In this document: one piece after another, positions 16,707-24,331 of the stretch
Position numbering within the stretch: position 1 is the first letter of the stretch
Layout: every line of letters begins with the position of its first letter
DNA from: Hahella sp050299855
GTDB lineage: Bacteria; Pseudomonadota; Gammaproteobacteria; Pseudomonadales; Oleiphilaceae
NCBI GenBank assembly: GCA_050299855.1
Contig: JBNKWQ010000043.1
Location: 201,931-265,930, forward strand
DNA length: 64,000 bases
Reading direction: 5' to 3'
The notes under the pieces: model-generated
What the model saw: the letters and a program-made list of their open reading frames with translations, nothing else
What the model was told of the DNA's origin: nothing
Databases searched by the model: none
Program-made: the position numbers and the translations under genes

Positions 16707-17372
16707 TTGGACACCGAGGAACTACAAGACCCTTTAAAACCACTGGGTCAAATTTGTCAGCCTGATGTTAGGCAACAGAACTTTGCCGGTGGATTGGAAA
16801 ATCGGCATGCGGCTCTGTCAAAACTTAACCTACTTGACACAGTGCCACTTGACGTGCGGCAGCTTTTCGAGACGGCCAAAAACGTCTGTCTATATACTTG
16901 GTTTGTCTACCGGTTCCATCAAGTGGCGGAGATGACAGCATACTCATCTTTGGAAAGGGCACTACGAATCCGGTTCTATCAGGAAAACCCTGCGAGAAAA
17001 AACAGTAAAAAACCTGCCATGCTGGGTGAACTAATTAAATATGCCCTAGACCAAAAATGGCTTAAGAGTGAGGGCTTTTCCCATCTCAAGGCCATTGCCA
17101 GAGGTCACGCGGAAGCCAAAAAGATTAGGGAGCTGACTAATAAAAGCCCTGAATTTATTGAACACGGCTCAGCAGTTTTGGAAGAGCCTACTGAAGAGGA
17201 GATCCAGGAGGTGTTAAAAAGCATGAGTGTCGATGGCATACTTGATGCCAGTCGAGACCTTCGGAACGATCTTGCTCATGGTTCCTCTACCCTGCACCCA
17301 AATAGCTTTGCCACTCTTCAAGTTGTTGCTGAAACCATCAACCAGATTTACCCGAAAAGCGTCTCAAAATAA
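16707..17372 (+). CDS. HEPN-like protein with RNxxxH motif
   Basis: A 221-residue helical protein. Near the C-terminus SRDLRNDLAHGS contains the R-N-x-x-x-H motif of HEPN ribonucleases, and the middle helix has the YSSLERALRIRFY pattern seen in HEPN-type proteins with an apolar first helix. The start is TTG at 16707, preceded by AGAAGGA; no ATG fits. It follows the CoiA-like gene by 78 bases on the same strand. HEPN proteins act as RNases or as sensors in toxin and defence systems. Activity is inferred from the motif alone. Confidence 0.6.
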   Translation: MDTEELQDPLKPLGQICQPDVRQQNFAGGLENRHAALSKLNLLDTVPLDVRQLFETAKNVCLYTWFVYRFHQVAEMTAYSSLERALRIRFYQENPARKNSKKPAMLGELIKYALDQKWLKSEGFSHLKAIARGHAEAKKIRELTNKSPEFIEHGSAVLEEPTEEEIQEVLKSMSVDGILDASRDLRNDLAHGSSTLHPNSFATLQVVAETINQIYPKSVSK

Positions 17373-17383
17373 TCAGACTTAAA

Positions 17384-17707
17384 GGGGAAATGATTTTCCC
17401 CTGTTCCAAACACAAGTGTTTTTCAGCACCCCATTCTAACGGGGGATCTCCCCCGTAACGCCCCCCCAAATATTGAAGCTTCGCAGTTGGCGAAGAGTGA
17501 TCTTTTTTTGTCTCCCCCCGCAGAGGCCGGGGGAGCGTAACCGGCGCAAGATAAAACTCAAGCACTCGTACTCACCCGTTCCCGCCGATAAAGCCAGGCG
17601 CGCATGCGGACTTGCGTGCGTTTGCTTGAGTTTTCCCTTTAGGCGCCGATTGGCTCGGTCTTTCGCGTTGCTCCTTCCCTCACTGACACAGGGGTTTTCA
17701 ACCCCTG
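17384..17707 (+). promoter_or_regulatory. Hairpin array in the ardA leader
   Basis: The 374-base gap upstream of ardA contains a series of stems: GGGGAAA/TTTCCCC (17384-17401); AAACAC/GTGTTT followed by T's (17408-17423); ACGGGGGA/TCCCCCGT (17439-17456); CTCCCCC/GGGGGAG (17512-17535); a perfect 12-bp pair AAAACTCAAGCA (17553-17564) with TGCTTGAGTTTT (17623-17634) enclosing CGCATGC/GCGTGCG (17601-17620); and CAGGGGTT/AACCCCTG (17689-17707). The first two may terminate the upstream gene. The rest resembles the structured single-strand promoters (Frpo/ssi type) that drive leading-region genes on entering plasmid DNA, which is an inference. Confidence 0.55.
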
Positions 17708-17746
17708 CGGGGGGAATGTGAATTTTAAGATCAAGGAGCAAAGACA

Positions 17747-18259
17747 ATGAGTGAACCAAGAATTTATGTGGCATGTTTGGCAGCATATAACAGCGGCATT
17801 CTTCACGGTATCTGGATTGAAGCCAGCGACGATTTAGAGGATATCAAAGAGCAGGTTCGAACCATGCTGAGCCAAAGCCCGATAGAAGACGCAGAGGAAT
17901 GGGCGATACATGACTATGAAGGGTTTGAAGGCTATCGCTTAAGCGAGTATGAAGGCCTCGATAGTGCCCAGAAAATCGCCTGTTTCATCGCAGAGCATGA
18001 AGAGATTGGCGGTGCTTTACTCTCTCACTTTTGTGGTGATCTGGAAGAAGCCCGCAAAGCAATTGAAGAAAATTATTGCGGTCGCTACACATCAGTTGCG
18101 GATTATGCGCAGGAGCTAACCGAAGAGAGCACGGAAATCCCTCAAAACCTGTCTTTCTATATCGACTATGAGCGCATGGGACGCGACATGGAGATGAGCG
18201 GAGACATCTACACAGTAGAGACCGCCCACGACGAAGTACATATCTTTTGGAACCATTAA
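17747..18259 (+). CDS. ardA: Anti-restriction protein ArdA
   Basis: A 170-residue strongly acidic protein beginning PRIYVACLAAYNSGILHG, the characteristic ArdA start. ArdA mimics B-form DNA through its acidic surface and blocks type I restriction enzymes, protecting incoming conjugative DNA. Length is normal for the family (about 165-170). An AAGGAG ribosome site is 8 nt upstream. The gene lies 18 bases before the radC-like gene, so they are co-transcribed. The long structured leader upstream fits early expression after transfer. Confidence 0.9.
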   Translation: MSEPRIYVACLAAYNSGILHGIWIEASDDLEDIKEQVRTMLSQSPIEDAEEWAIHDYEGFEGYRLSEYEGLDSAQKIACFIAEHEEIGGALLSHFCGDLEEARKAIEENYCGRYTSVADYAQELTEESTEIPQNLSFYIDYERMGRDMEMSGDIYTVETAHDEVHIFWNH

Positions 18260-18277
18260 GGAAGAGGGGGCAAAATC

Positions 18278-18763
18278 ATGTATTTCACTCAGCTTGATTT
18301 GTTTACCTCTTCGTTTTCACTGGTCGAGCCACGGAACATTGTGGCTGAGGCACTAAACATCCTGTCGCGGCAAATTAAAAGCGGTAAATCCGTTATGAAT
18401 TCACCTGAGGTGGTGAAGGACTATTGCCGCCTCAAACTGGCGACCCGTGAGCATGAAGTCTTCGGAGTTTTGTTTCTGGACAATCAACACCGCGTGATAG
18501 AGTTCAAGGAGTTGTTCAGGGGCACCATTAATTCTTGTAGCATTCCCGTGCGGGAAGTGGCAAAGGAAGCGTTGTCAGTCAATGCAGCGGCAGTGATTTT
18601 TACCCATAACCACCCCTCCGGGGTATGTGAGCCCAGTATTGCGGATATAGACATTACACGCGAACTACAAAAGGCTCTCACCGTATTTGATGTGCGGGTG
18701 CTCGATCATATCATTGTGTCAGTAGAAGGCACTGTGAGCCTGGCTGAACGCGGGCAAATATAG
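18278..18763 (+). CDS. RadC-like JAB-domain protein (short form)
   Basis: A 161-residue RadC/JAB-domain protein with the metal motif: E58 or E60, then H110-N-H112-P-S-G and S120-x-x-D123. It lacks the helix-hairpin-helix N-terminal region of chromosomal RadC (about 220 residues), as is common for copies on plasmids and phage-like islands. Despite the name, a role in DNA repair is not established. Second gene of the ardA operon, followed by a strong hairpin. A GGAAGAGGGGG ribosome site precedes the ATG. Confidence 0.85.
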   Translation: MYFTQLDLFTSSFSLVEPRNIVAEALNILSRQIKSGKSVMNSPEVVKDYCRLKLATREHEVFGVLFLDNQHRVIEFKELFRGTINSCSIPVREVAKEALSVNAAAVIFTHNHPSGVCEPSIADIDITRELQKALTVFDVRVLDHIIVSVEGTVSLAERGQI

Positions 18764-18774
18764 AATTCTTAGTG

Positions 18775-18804
18775 ATGCTGCGCGCGGGAAATCTCGCGCA
18801 GCAT
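18775..18804 (+). terminator. Terminator of the ardA-radC-like operon
   Basis: Perfect 10-bp stem ATGCTGCGCG (18775-18784) and CGCGCAGCAT (18795-18804) with a 10-nt loop, followed by TTT, 11 bases after the stop codon. Confidence 0.75.
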
Positions 18805-18922
18805 TTCTGCGGCGAATAATGACGCTGCACCTAAAGCCGTGCGGCGCTCTCGCCTACCGCCACAATACCCAAAAATCATGATAGTACTGTGGCGGCCAGT
18901 CCAGTGTTTACAATCCCGGACT

Positions 18923-18964
18923 GATACAAAAAAGCCGGCTCTTAATGACCGGCTTTTTTGTATC
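18923..18964. terminator. Bidirectional terminator between converging genes
   Basis: Perfect 16-bp stem from 18923-18938 and 18949-18964 (GATACAAAAAAGCCGG paired with its complement), loop of 10 nt, with A6 and T6 runs inside the arms. It works in both directions and separates the ardA operon from the immunity gene that ends at 18971. Confidence 0.85.
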
Positions 18965-18970
18965 TGGATG

Positions 18971-19555
18971 CTACCTGAACCCTGCACTGTCATTCCAGCT
19001 CGCCACACGGAAGAAGCGGCAGCCCACGGGCTCAACGCCCATAATGGCTTTCATAATGGATTCGTGGAATAGATATGTTGAAACGGACTCTTCCAGAACA
19101 AAGATTAGGCGTTTTTCCAGTGGAATATCTGACAGGATTTGTTCATCCAGCACCAGATGCTCTATATCCATGATGTCACCATCATCTTCGTCAATGGTGC
19201 AGATAGACTTGTTTAGATCCACGCAGGCAATTTCATTGAAAACGTGGATGAGCCAGTACCGAAGTTTCTCACCATCCGGCATTTCAACATCGGCAGGAAC
19301 AAGTTGGATGCCATCAATGCTAAGCGGATCAAGTACATCAACTATTTTGTACCCGATCACTGGTTCCGGCAGACTGTGATAGTCAGCCATAACAGGGCTG
19401 CTTGGAACCGGCGCGCCAAGGCGTAGCTTGATTGGCTCGGTCACAGGGACCGGCTTACTCTTATAAAACGCACCACTTTTTTGATTCCAAGCTAGCAGGG
19501 GGTACTCACTCCCTCCGGCCCGTTCAATCACGTAATACTCATCATTGAGACTCAT
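18971..19555 (-). CDS. Imm11-type immunity protein
   Basis: A 194-residue soluble protein whose C-terminal part (KRLIFVLEESVSTYLFHESI, then GVEPVGCRFFRV) matches the pattern of the Imm11/DUF1629 immunity family. It starts three bases after the stop codon of the PAAR-like nuclease gene on the same strand, with a GGAG ribosome site inside the last codons of that gene, the usual layout of an effector and its cognate immunity protein. It probably binds and neutralises the AHH nuclease domain. Confidence 0.75.
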   Translation of the reverse strand: MSLNDEYYVIERAGGSEYPLLAWNQKSGAFYKSKPVPVTEPIKLRLGAPVPSSPVMADYHSLPEPVIGYKIVDVLDPLSIDGIQLVPADVEMPDGEKLRYWLIHVFNEIACVDLNKSICTIDEDDGDIMDIEHLVLDEQILSDIPLEKRLIFVLEESVSTYLFHESIMKAIMGVEPVGCRFFRVASWNDSAGFR

Positions 19556-19558
19556 TGA

Positions 19559-20680
19559 TTATACTCCAATCTTCAAAGGTGCGGCCTTAGCCGCGATGAG
19601 AGTTCCCTTTTTCTTCTGCTTAAGGCCGTGTTTACGGTCGTGTGTGCAGGGTTGATTAGGTTTACTTGAAAGGCTGGTCACGCCTGCACAGCCAACTTTA
19701 CCGGTCTGATAATCCTTACCGTCTGATGTCAGCGTCCAGCTAAAAGAGTCCACTTTATTGAGGATGCTAAGACTAAGTTTGTCTAGTTTTTCAACAAGCC
19801 CCCTGGGATTATCACAATATTTTCCTTTCTCTATATCTTGTTTTATCCCTCTTAGCTTCTTTTTCACTGCATCCGGGTACGACAAATGCAGATCATCCGC
19901 CCACCCCTTGCTGTGATTACCCCGGTGCAACGCAACTCCGATCTGACATGCCAGCTCCATTAGGCTTGGTAGCATCACACCGTTATTTTCGTGGTTGATA
20001 TCATACCCAAATTTTTGGCAATAGCCGTACCAGTCATCATCATCCATTGATTCACTACATACCAAATGGTGCGCTTGCAGGGAAAACGGCTTGGTGAACC
20101 AGGGATGATCTTCTTTGGCCTTCTTCAAAGCCTTGAAAATACTATTGGCAAGCAACGTGCCTGACCCAAGAGAGTTTCCGCGCTTCTTGGCAAAATCATG
20201 CTTGTCCTCATCACAATACGGGCACTTTTCTTTTTCCTCTTCTTCTGTCGTTTCTACAGCCGAGGCTAGTGGTGCCATTTGTGCCTGCATTATCGGAAAC
20301 GGCGGTGTATTACGATTATTAAGGGTGAAGATATCCATATTGCGGACAACGCTTTTCCCTTCGACTTTGACATCGAAAGAATAATTGACCGGATGCGCGG
20401 CTCCTTTTGTTTTGCTGGAGGCCACGCCACCACCCGCCGTACCACCTTCATCGCCGGTCGATGTAGCGAAATTGGATGAATTCAAACATACGCTATTCCC
20501 GTCCACTTTGACTTTCTTGGAACCGGATGCCAGATCAGAACTCTTAGCAATATTGGGATACGGAATAGGAACAGGGCCACCCGGAGTGGGTGTTTTACAA
20601 ACATCGGGGAATCCCGCAACGGTGCCGCCACTGCCTTTGGTGACAGGGCTCATTGTATTCACAAGGGTGGTGTTAGACAT
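19559..20680 (-). CDS. PAAR-like (DUF4150) AHH-nuclease effector
   Basis: A 373-residue protein in two parts. Residues 1-130 form a DUF4150 PAAR-like domain (VCKTPTPGGPVPIPYPNIA near 28-45 and the paired conserved blocks after it), which caps the type VI secretion spike. The C-terminal part is an AHH-type HNH/endonuclease VII-like domain with A203-H-H205, N232-N233-G, and H252/H256, probably a DNase. A CPYC motif at 153-156 may bind metal. The adjacent Imm11-type gene completes a toxin-immunity pair. It is carried by the mobile element, so it would use a secretion system encoded elsewhere in the host; none is visible here. Confidence 0.85.
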   Translation of the reverse strand: MSNTTLVNTMSPVTKGSGGTVAGFPDVCKTPTPGGPVPIPYPNIAKSSDLASGSKKVKVDGNSVCLNSSNFATSTGDEGGTAGGGVASSKTKGAAHPVNYSFDVKVEGKSVVRNMDIFTLNNRNTPPFPIMQAQMAPLASAVETTEEEEKEKCPYCDEDKHDFAKKRGNSLGSGTLLANSIFKALKKAKEDHPWFTKPFSLQAHHLVCSESMDDDDWYGYCQKFGYDINHENNGVMLPSLMELACQIGVALHRGNHSKGWADDLHLSYPDAVKKKLRGIKQDIEKGKYCDNPRGLVEKLDKLSLSILNKVDSFSWTLTSDGKDYQTGKVGCAGVTSLSSKPNQPCTHDRKHGLKQKKKGTLIAAKAAPLKIGV

Positions 20681-20972
20681 GACAGCTCAATCCTTGAAAG
20701 TAGCGCTCCATTTCTCGGCTGGTTAAAAACAGCCGGACATTTTAATCGGTTTGATATCGGATGCAATGGACCGAACGGATGATAGGGAAAACCCTAATCT
20801 GCGCTAATCAGGTTAATAATAAAAAGTCGCCATTGGCAGGATGGGCTAAGGCGGCTAACGGCGGTAAGAAGCGAGATGCTTTAGTGGGCTATTGCGGTAT
20901 TGGCGCAGAAGTTCAGGCGATGATATCCGGTTCCGGCCATGTAAGGGCTTTGGTTGGCGGTGAGTTCCATCC
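20681..20972. other. Gap before the relaxase gene end, with weak P-type nick-like motif
   Basis: No gene seen. On the minus strand CATCCTGCC (complement of about 20833-20841) matches the ATCCTG core of IncP-type nick sites, and direct repeats GGCGG-CTAAC-GGCGG flank it. No hairpin of the usual kind is adjacent, so the assignment is weak; a match of this length can occur by chance in a window of this size. Confidence 0.2.
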
Positions 20973-22277
20973 TTACAGCTCCAGATCCATATCAGGGCTA
21001 TCAATTCCTTTGCGGTTTTGTTGCATTTTCTCCGGCTGATTTTCCGGAAGAGGGACATTTCTGACCTGATCCTGTGTTTTCAGATGCGATAGATCACGCA
21101 CCAAGGCTTTGCGCTCATGCTCCTGGCTATCGCGTAGGGTGACGATTTGCTTTTGCAGAGCTTGACGCTCGGCCAATTGCGCAGCAATCAGCTCCTCACA
21201 TTGAGCCTGATCTCGCAGGTGACACCGCCAAGCTTCATTTTCATTGATCTTCCGGTTTTTCCAATACCGACCATTGATTTTGTCCCATATCCCCTTAAAA
21301 CCGCTACGGATACGGGCAGCGCGCTTGTTTTCCTCTTCCCGCCACCGCGTCTTTTGAAAAATATCGAGCTTGGTACGGGTCTCTCTGTGCGTTCTGGTCA
21401 TATCCTGCTTGGCACGAATGAGAGGTTGCCGTTGTTTTTGATGCTGCGCTTCCAGCTCGTTTGTATAGCGCTTAAATAAACCCGACAGCTTGCCTGAAAG
21501 AGCATTTTTAGCCTGATCGACAGATGGCAGCGTCTCTACCCCGCCCAAACGCTCGGATAATGCCTTCTTCTTATATCCGAGCTGACGGGTCAGGCTGTAC
21601 ACCTCACCAAACACGTCCACAGCGACATAACCCCGCCGATCTCCCTTGGCGAGAGTGTATCCTGTGTCCTGCAAAGCATTTTCAAAGCTCTTACGATCAT
21701 CGGACACCGCCCAGCATTCTTGCAACTCACGTTTTATATCTTGGGGCTTCCGTCCAATCCGGGCGGCTTGTTGCCACTCTGCCCTGTTAAAATTCAACGG
21801 GTTCTTGTGGTTCTTATCCCGAAAGCCTTCCGGCATCTTCCAGCCATGTTCCAGATAGAGCGATTTGGCAATGGACTGTAACTTAAGCCGGTCATGCGAA
21901 ATATTAACGGCCTTCATCTTCTCCACATCTATGCGGCTCCACACGCAATGCGCATGGCGGCGGCCTTCCTTTTCATGGAAGACCACCACGCGTGGTTGCC
22001 CCTCAAGGCCAATGCTTTTCTCTATCCGTTCCAGGGTCTTCTCAAAAGTGGCAACAGGAACGCTCTCATCCGCAGGAGGGGAAAGACTAAGGGAATACAT
22101 AAATTTGCTGCATTTTGTTCCTTTGGATAAGGCATAGGCTTCATTCAAAGCCCCAAGAACATCCTGGGCAATAAAACCCGAGACCTCGTGCACACTGACA
22201 TGCTCGTTTTGTTCACCGTTCATCAGGTGGAGCGCCATTTGCCGTCCACCACCACGTTGAGAGGCCTTAAGGATCAT
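20973..22277 (-). CDS. MobP-type relaxase / mobilization nuclease
   Basis: A 434-residue relaxase. The start MILKASQRGGGRQMALHLM and the histidine motif VVFHEKEGRRHAHCVW (H101, H108, H110) are those of the VirD2/MobP-like relaxases frequent on alphaproteobacterial plasmids. The C-terminal half is a long basic coiled coil likely to bind DNA or partner proteins. The enzyme would nick its own oriT and lead the strand into a recipient through another element's secretion channel. It overlaps the MobC-like gene by 11 bases. It is the second relaxase of the element besides the MobF protein. Confidence 0.9.
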   Translation of the reverse strand: MILKASQRGGGRQMALHLMNGEQNEHVSVHEVSGFIAQDVLGALNEAYALSKGTKCSKFMYSLSLSPPADESVPVATFEKTLERIEKSIGLEGQPRVVVFHEKEGRRHAHCVWSRIDVEKMKAVNISHDRLKLQSIAKSLYLEHGWKMPEGFRDKNHKNPLNFNRAEWQQAARIGRKPQDIKRELQECWAVSDDRKSFENALQDTGYTLAKGDRRGYVAVDVFGEVYSLTRQLGYKKKALSERLGGVETLPSVDQAKNALSGKLSGLFKRYTNELEAQHQKQRQPLIRAKQDMTRTHRETRTKLDIFQKTRWREEENKRAARIRSGFKGIWDKINGRYWKNRKINENEAWRCHLRDQAQCEELIAAQLAERQALQKQIVTLRDSQEHERKALVRDLSHLKTQDQVRNVPLPENQPEKMQQNRKGIDSPDMDLEL

Positions 22278-22671
22278 AACACGCCTCCGGCTCTGCCAAT
22301 GCCTTCAAGCCCATGGCTTTGATGATCGTGTCGCGAACCCATTGGATCGAAGCAACCGCATCCTGCAAAGCCTCCAAGGTCTCTTGATTGACAGGCAATG
22401 ACCCGGAATTGGCGGCTTTGGCAAGCTGATTGATATTGCTGGACATTCGGCTTTGCCCCAACGCGCCTAATATTTGGGCTAAGAGCTGGCGATCCTGGAT
22501 AGCAATGCCTCGGCGGGGCTGTGGACGTAGCCCGCTCTCTTTGAAGATTTGATCCTTAATAAATTGCCCAAGTGGAACATTCCCGGCCAGCGCCTTTAGC
22601 GCCTCGCGCTCTTCCAGAGAGAGCCGCAAGGAAAATGGTGGCGCATAGCTTGTATCCGTCTTCCTACCCAT
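22267..22671 (-). CDS. MobC-like relaxosome accessory protein
   Basis: About 134 residues from the ATG at 22671 (MGRKTD; a longer frame starts at 22692). It has a ribbon-helix-helix-like N-terminus (PPFSLRLSLEEREALKALAG) and the MobC-type block LAQILGALGQSRMSSNINQLAKAAN followed by a helical tail. MobC proteins melt DNA at oriT and help the relaxase. It lies directly upstream of and overlaps the MobP gene. Confidence 0.85.
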   Translation of the reverse strand: MGRKTDTSYAPPFSLRLSLEEREALKALAGNVPLGQFIKDQIFKESGLRPQPRRGIAIQDRQLLAQILGALGQSRMSSNINQLAKAANSGSLPVNQETLEALQDAVASIQWVRDTIIKAMGLKALAEPEACYDP

Positions 22672-22870
22672 GACAGCCTCCTTTGGTAGCATCTGCCACC
22701 GGAGAGGCCATTTTGTCTAAGAATTCCCGAAAGGCCGTAAGAATAGAGGCTTTAGAGGGCGGAAGAGGGGCTGTAATGTCCTTTGCAGTAACGAGTAGAT
22801 GGAGTGGGTTGCGCGCCCCCGCAACCACATTCAAAAGGCTTGATTTATCAGGCTTTTTTTTCGTCCGCAT
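22664..22870 (-). CDS. Small hypothetical protein upstream of mobC-like gene
   Basis: About 68 residues from the ATG at 22870 (the frame is open up to 22957). The sequence is basic at the start (MRTKKKPDK) and has PLHLLVTAKDI and SILTAFREFLDKMAS segments. It overlaps the MobC-like start by eight bases, so it would be the first gene of a mobilization operon. The ribosome site is weak and the family is not recognised. Confidence 0.45.
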   Translation of the reverse strand: MRTKKKPDKSSLLNVVAGARNPLHLLVTAKDITAPLPPSKASILTAFREFLDKMASPVADATKGGCHG

Positions 22871-22928
22871 TTTATAGAAGGAGTGTCCTTTGAAATGCCT
22901 TGCCCCGCTACAACCCCTCCGCCCGAAT

Positions 22929-23075
22929 CTACTCAGTAACCAGCCTATACAACCCACTTCTGGACTTATTCAGATACAGCGCGAATTTACCGTCAGCTTT
23001 TAGCTGTTGTAGGCCTTGGTTAAGCCGCAAGCAGGCGGCGAAAAAACCAGAGTTCAGACTCTCACCTCCATTTGT
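22929..23075 (-). pseudogene. C-terminal remnant of a periplasmic solute-binding protein
   Basis: A 48-residue frame ending in a natural TAG, with LNQGLQQLKADGKFALYLNK, which is the usual last helix region of SBP_bac_3 family binding proteins. An in-frame TAG at 23076-23078 closes it upstream and no start is present. It is a decayed fragment at the edge of the mobile element, and the next intact gene on the other strand belongs to the same protein family. Confidence 0.6.
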
Positions 23076-23300
23076 CTAATCCGTCCGTTTAATTTTCTGA
23101 ACAACCGGTCTCTAGTAAATTCAATATAAATCCACTAATTGGATTAGTGTCTCGTCTGGAATGTTTGACTATACTCTCTGACGTTAAGGAAGGCGTAATA
23201 ACTGCCGGTTCTCTACTTGAGATGTCCAGGTATGGAACCCGAGCGTGCTCGTATGAATTCCTCGCGGGGTTCATATTCATAAATAGCTTCTGGATCCGGC

Positions 23301-24116
23301 ATGCGAAAACCAAATGCTCGTTTTACACCGGTGCTCGTCACCTTAAAACTTATTTCTATCCAGATATTTCTGGGTTTTCTCACTATCTACAGCGCCCCGC
23401 TTCTGTCGCAGGAAGAATCAAACCGTCCACAAATTCATTTTCTCCATTCTGATTGGCCCCCCTTTGAATATGCCTCCCCCGATGGTGAGACAACCGGGTA
23501 TACCGTCGAAATCGTTAAAGCCATGCAGAAATTGGTTGATGTTGACTCCACCATTGAACTTCACAACTGGAACAGAGCCTACCAGACAGCATTGAAGCAC
23601 CCTAATTATGCGGTATTTACCATGGCACGCACCAACCAGCGTGAACCGCTTTTTTACTGGGTAGGGCCAATTGCCGAAAGAGAAATTTACCTTTGGAAAC
23701 TTAAATCAAGAAAGGACATCCAGGTAAAAACCCTGGAAGACGTGAAAGAATACCGCGTTGGAACCGTACGTGGAGAAGCTGGTGAGCAACAGTTGTTAAG
23801 CAAAGGGTTCAAATATGATGTCAATATTCACTCAGTTGAGAACCAAACCCGAAATTTTCTGCTACTTTTTAATGACCGTATCGATTTCTTTTATGGTCTG
23901 GAGCTCACTACCATCTTTATCTTAAGGAAAGAAGGCTACGACCCTTACGAGGTTGAAAAAACGGTGTTACTTAGTGGCGGACAGGGTTACTACATAGGCT
24001 TTAATCGGGAAACCCCCTTCCACATCGTCCAGCAGTTTTCGGACGCTTTGCAAACAATAAAGCACAACGGGACCTTTGCCAGAATTCAGCGAAAATATGG
24101 AATAGCCACTCCCTAA
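23301..24116 (+). CDS. Periplasmic substrate-binding protein (SBP_bac_3 family)
   Basis: A 271-residue protein with an N-terminal signal-like helix (about residues 15-35) and an SBP_bac_3 fold: DWPPFEY near 52, TGYTVEIVKAMQ, and YYIGFNRETP late. Orphan binding proteins of this type in marine gammaproteobacteria bind amino acids or similar small solutes or act as sensor partners. No permease or ATPase gene is nearby. The ligand-pocket arginine region differs from classical amino-acid binders, so the substrate is unknown. It is the first intact chromosomal gene after the element. Confidence 0.8.
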   Translation: MRKPNARFTPVLVTLKLISIQIFLGFLTIYSAPLLSQEESNRPQIHFLHSDWPPFEYASPDGETTGYTVEIVKAMQKLVDVDSTIELHNWNRAYQTALKHPNYAVFTMARTNQREPLFYWVGPIAEREIYLWKLKSRKDIQVKTLEDVKEYRVGTVRGEAGEQQLLSKGFKYDVNIHSVENQTRNFLLLFNDRIDFFYGLELTTIFILRKEGYDPYEVEKTVLLSGGQGYYIGFNRETPFHIVQQFSDALQTIKHNGTFARIQRKYGIATP

Positions 24117-24331
24117 AGGGAATTCGACGTTGTCAGCACACTGACCGCTTCATTAAGACTCTCTTATTTTCCAGCTATTTCCAGTTGAGCCGCAGCCTGG
24201 CCAGCTAAATTAATCTAGCTGTTTACTATTTCATTTTTGTGAATGAATGGGGGTCATTTCCGATTCAACAGGAACCGTCCAATAGACTGAGTCGTTTCGT
24301 AGTCATTCAGCTGTTGGTATAAGGAGGTATC

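Noticed and set aside
17384..17401. GGGGAAATGATTTTCCCC as a third copy of the duplicated leader
   Set aside because: It shares AAATGATTTT-like sequence with leaders A and B, but the remaining architecture is different, so it is treated as a separate hairpin.
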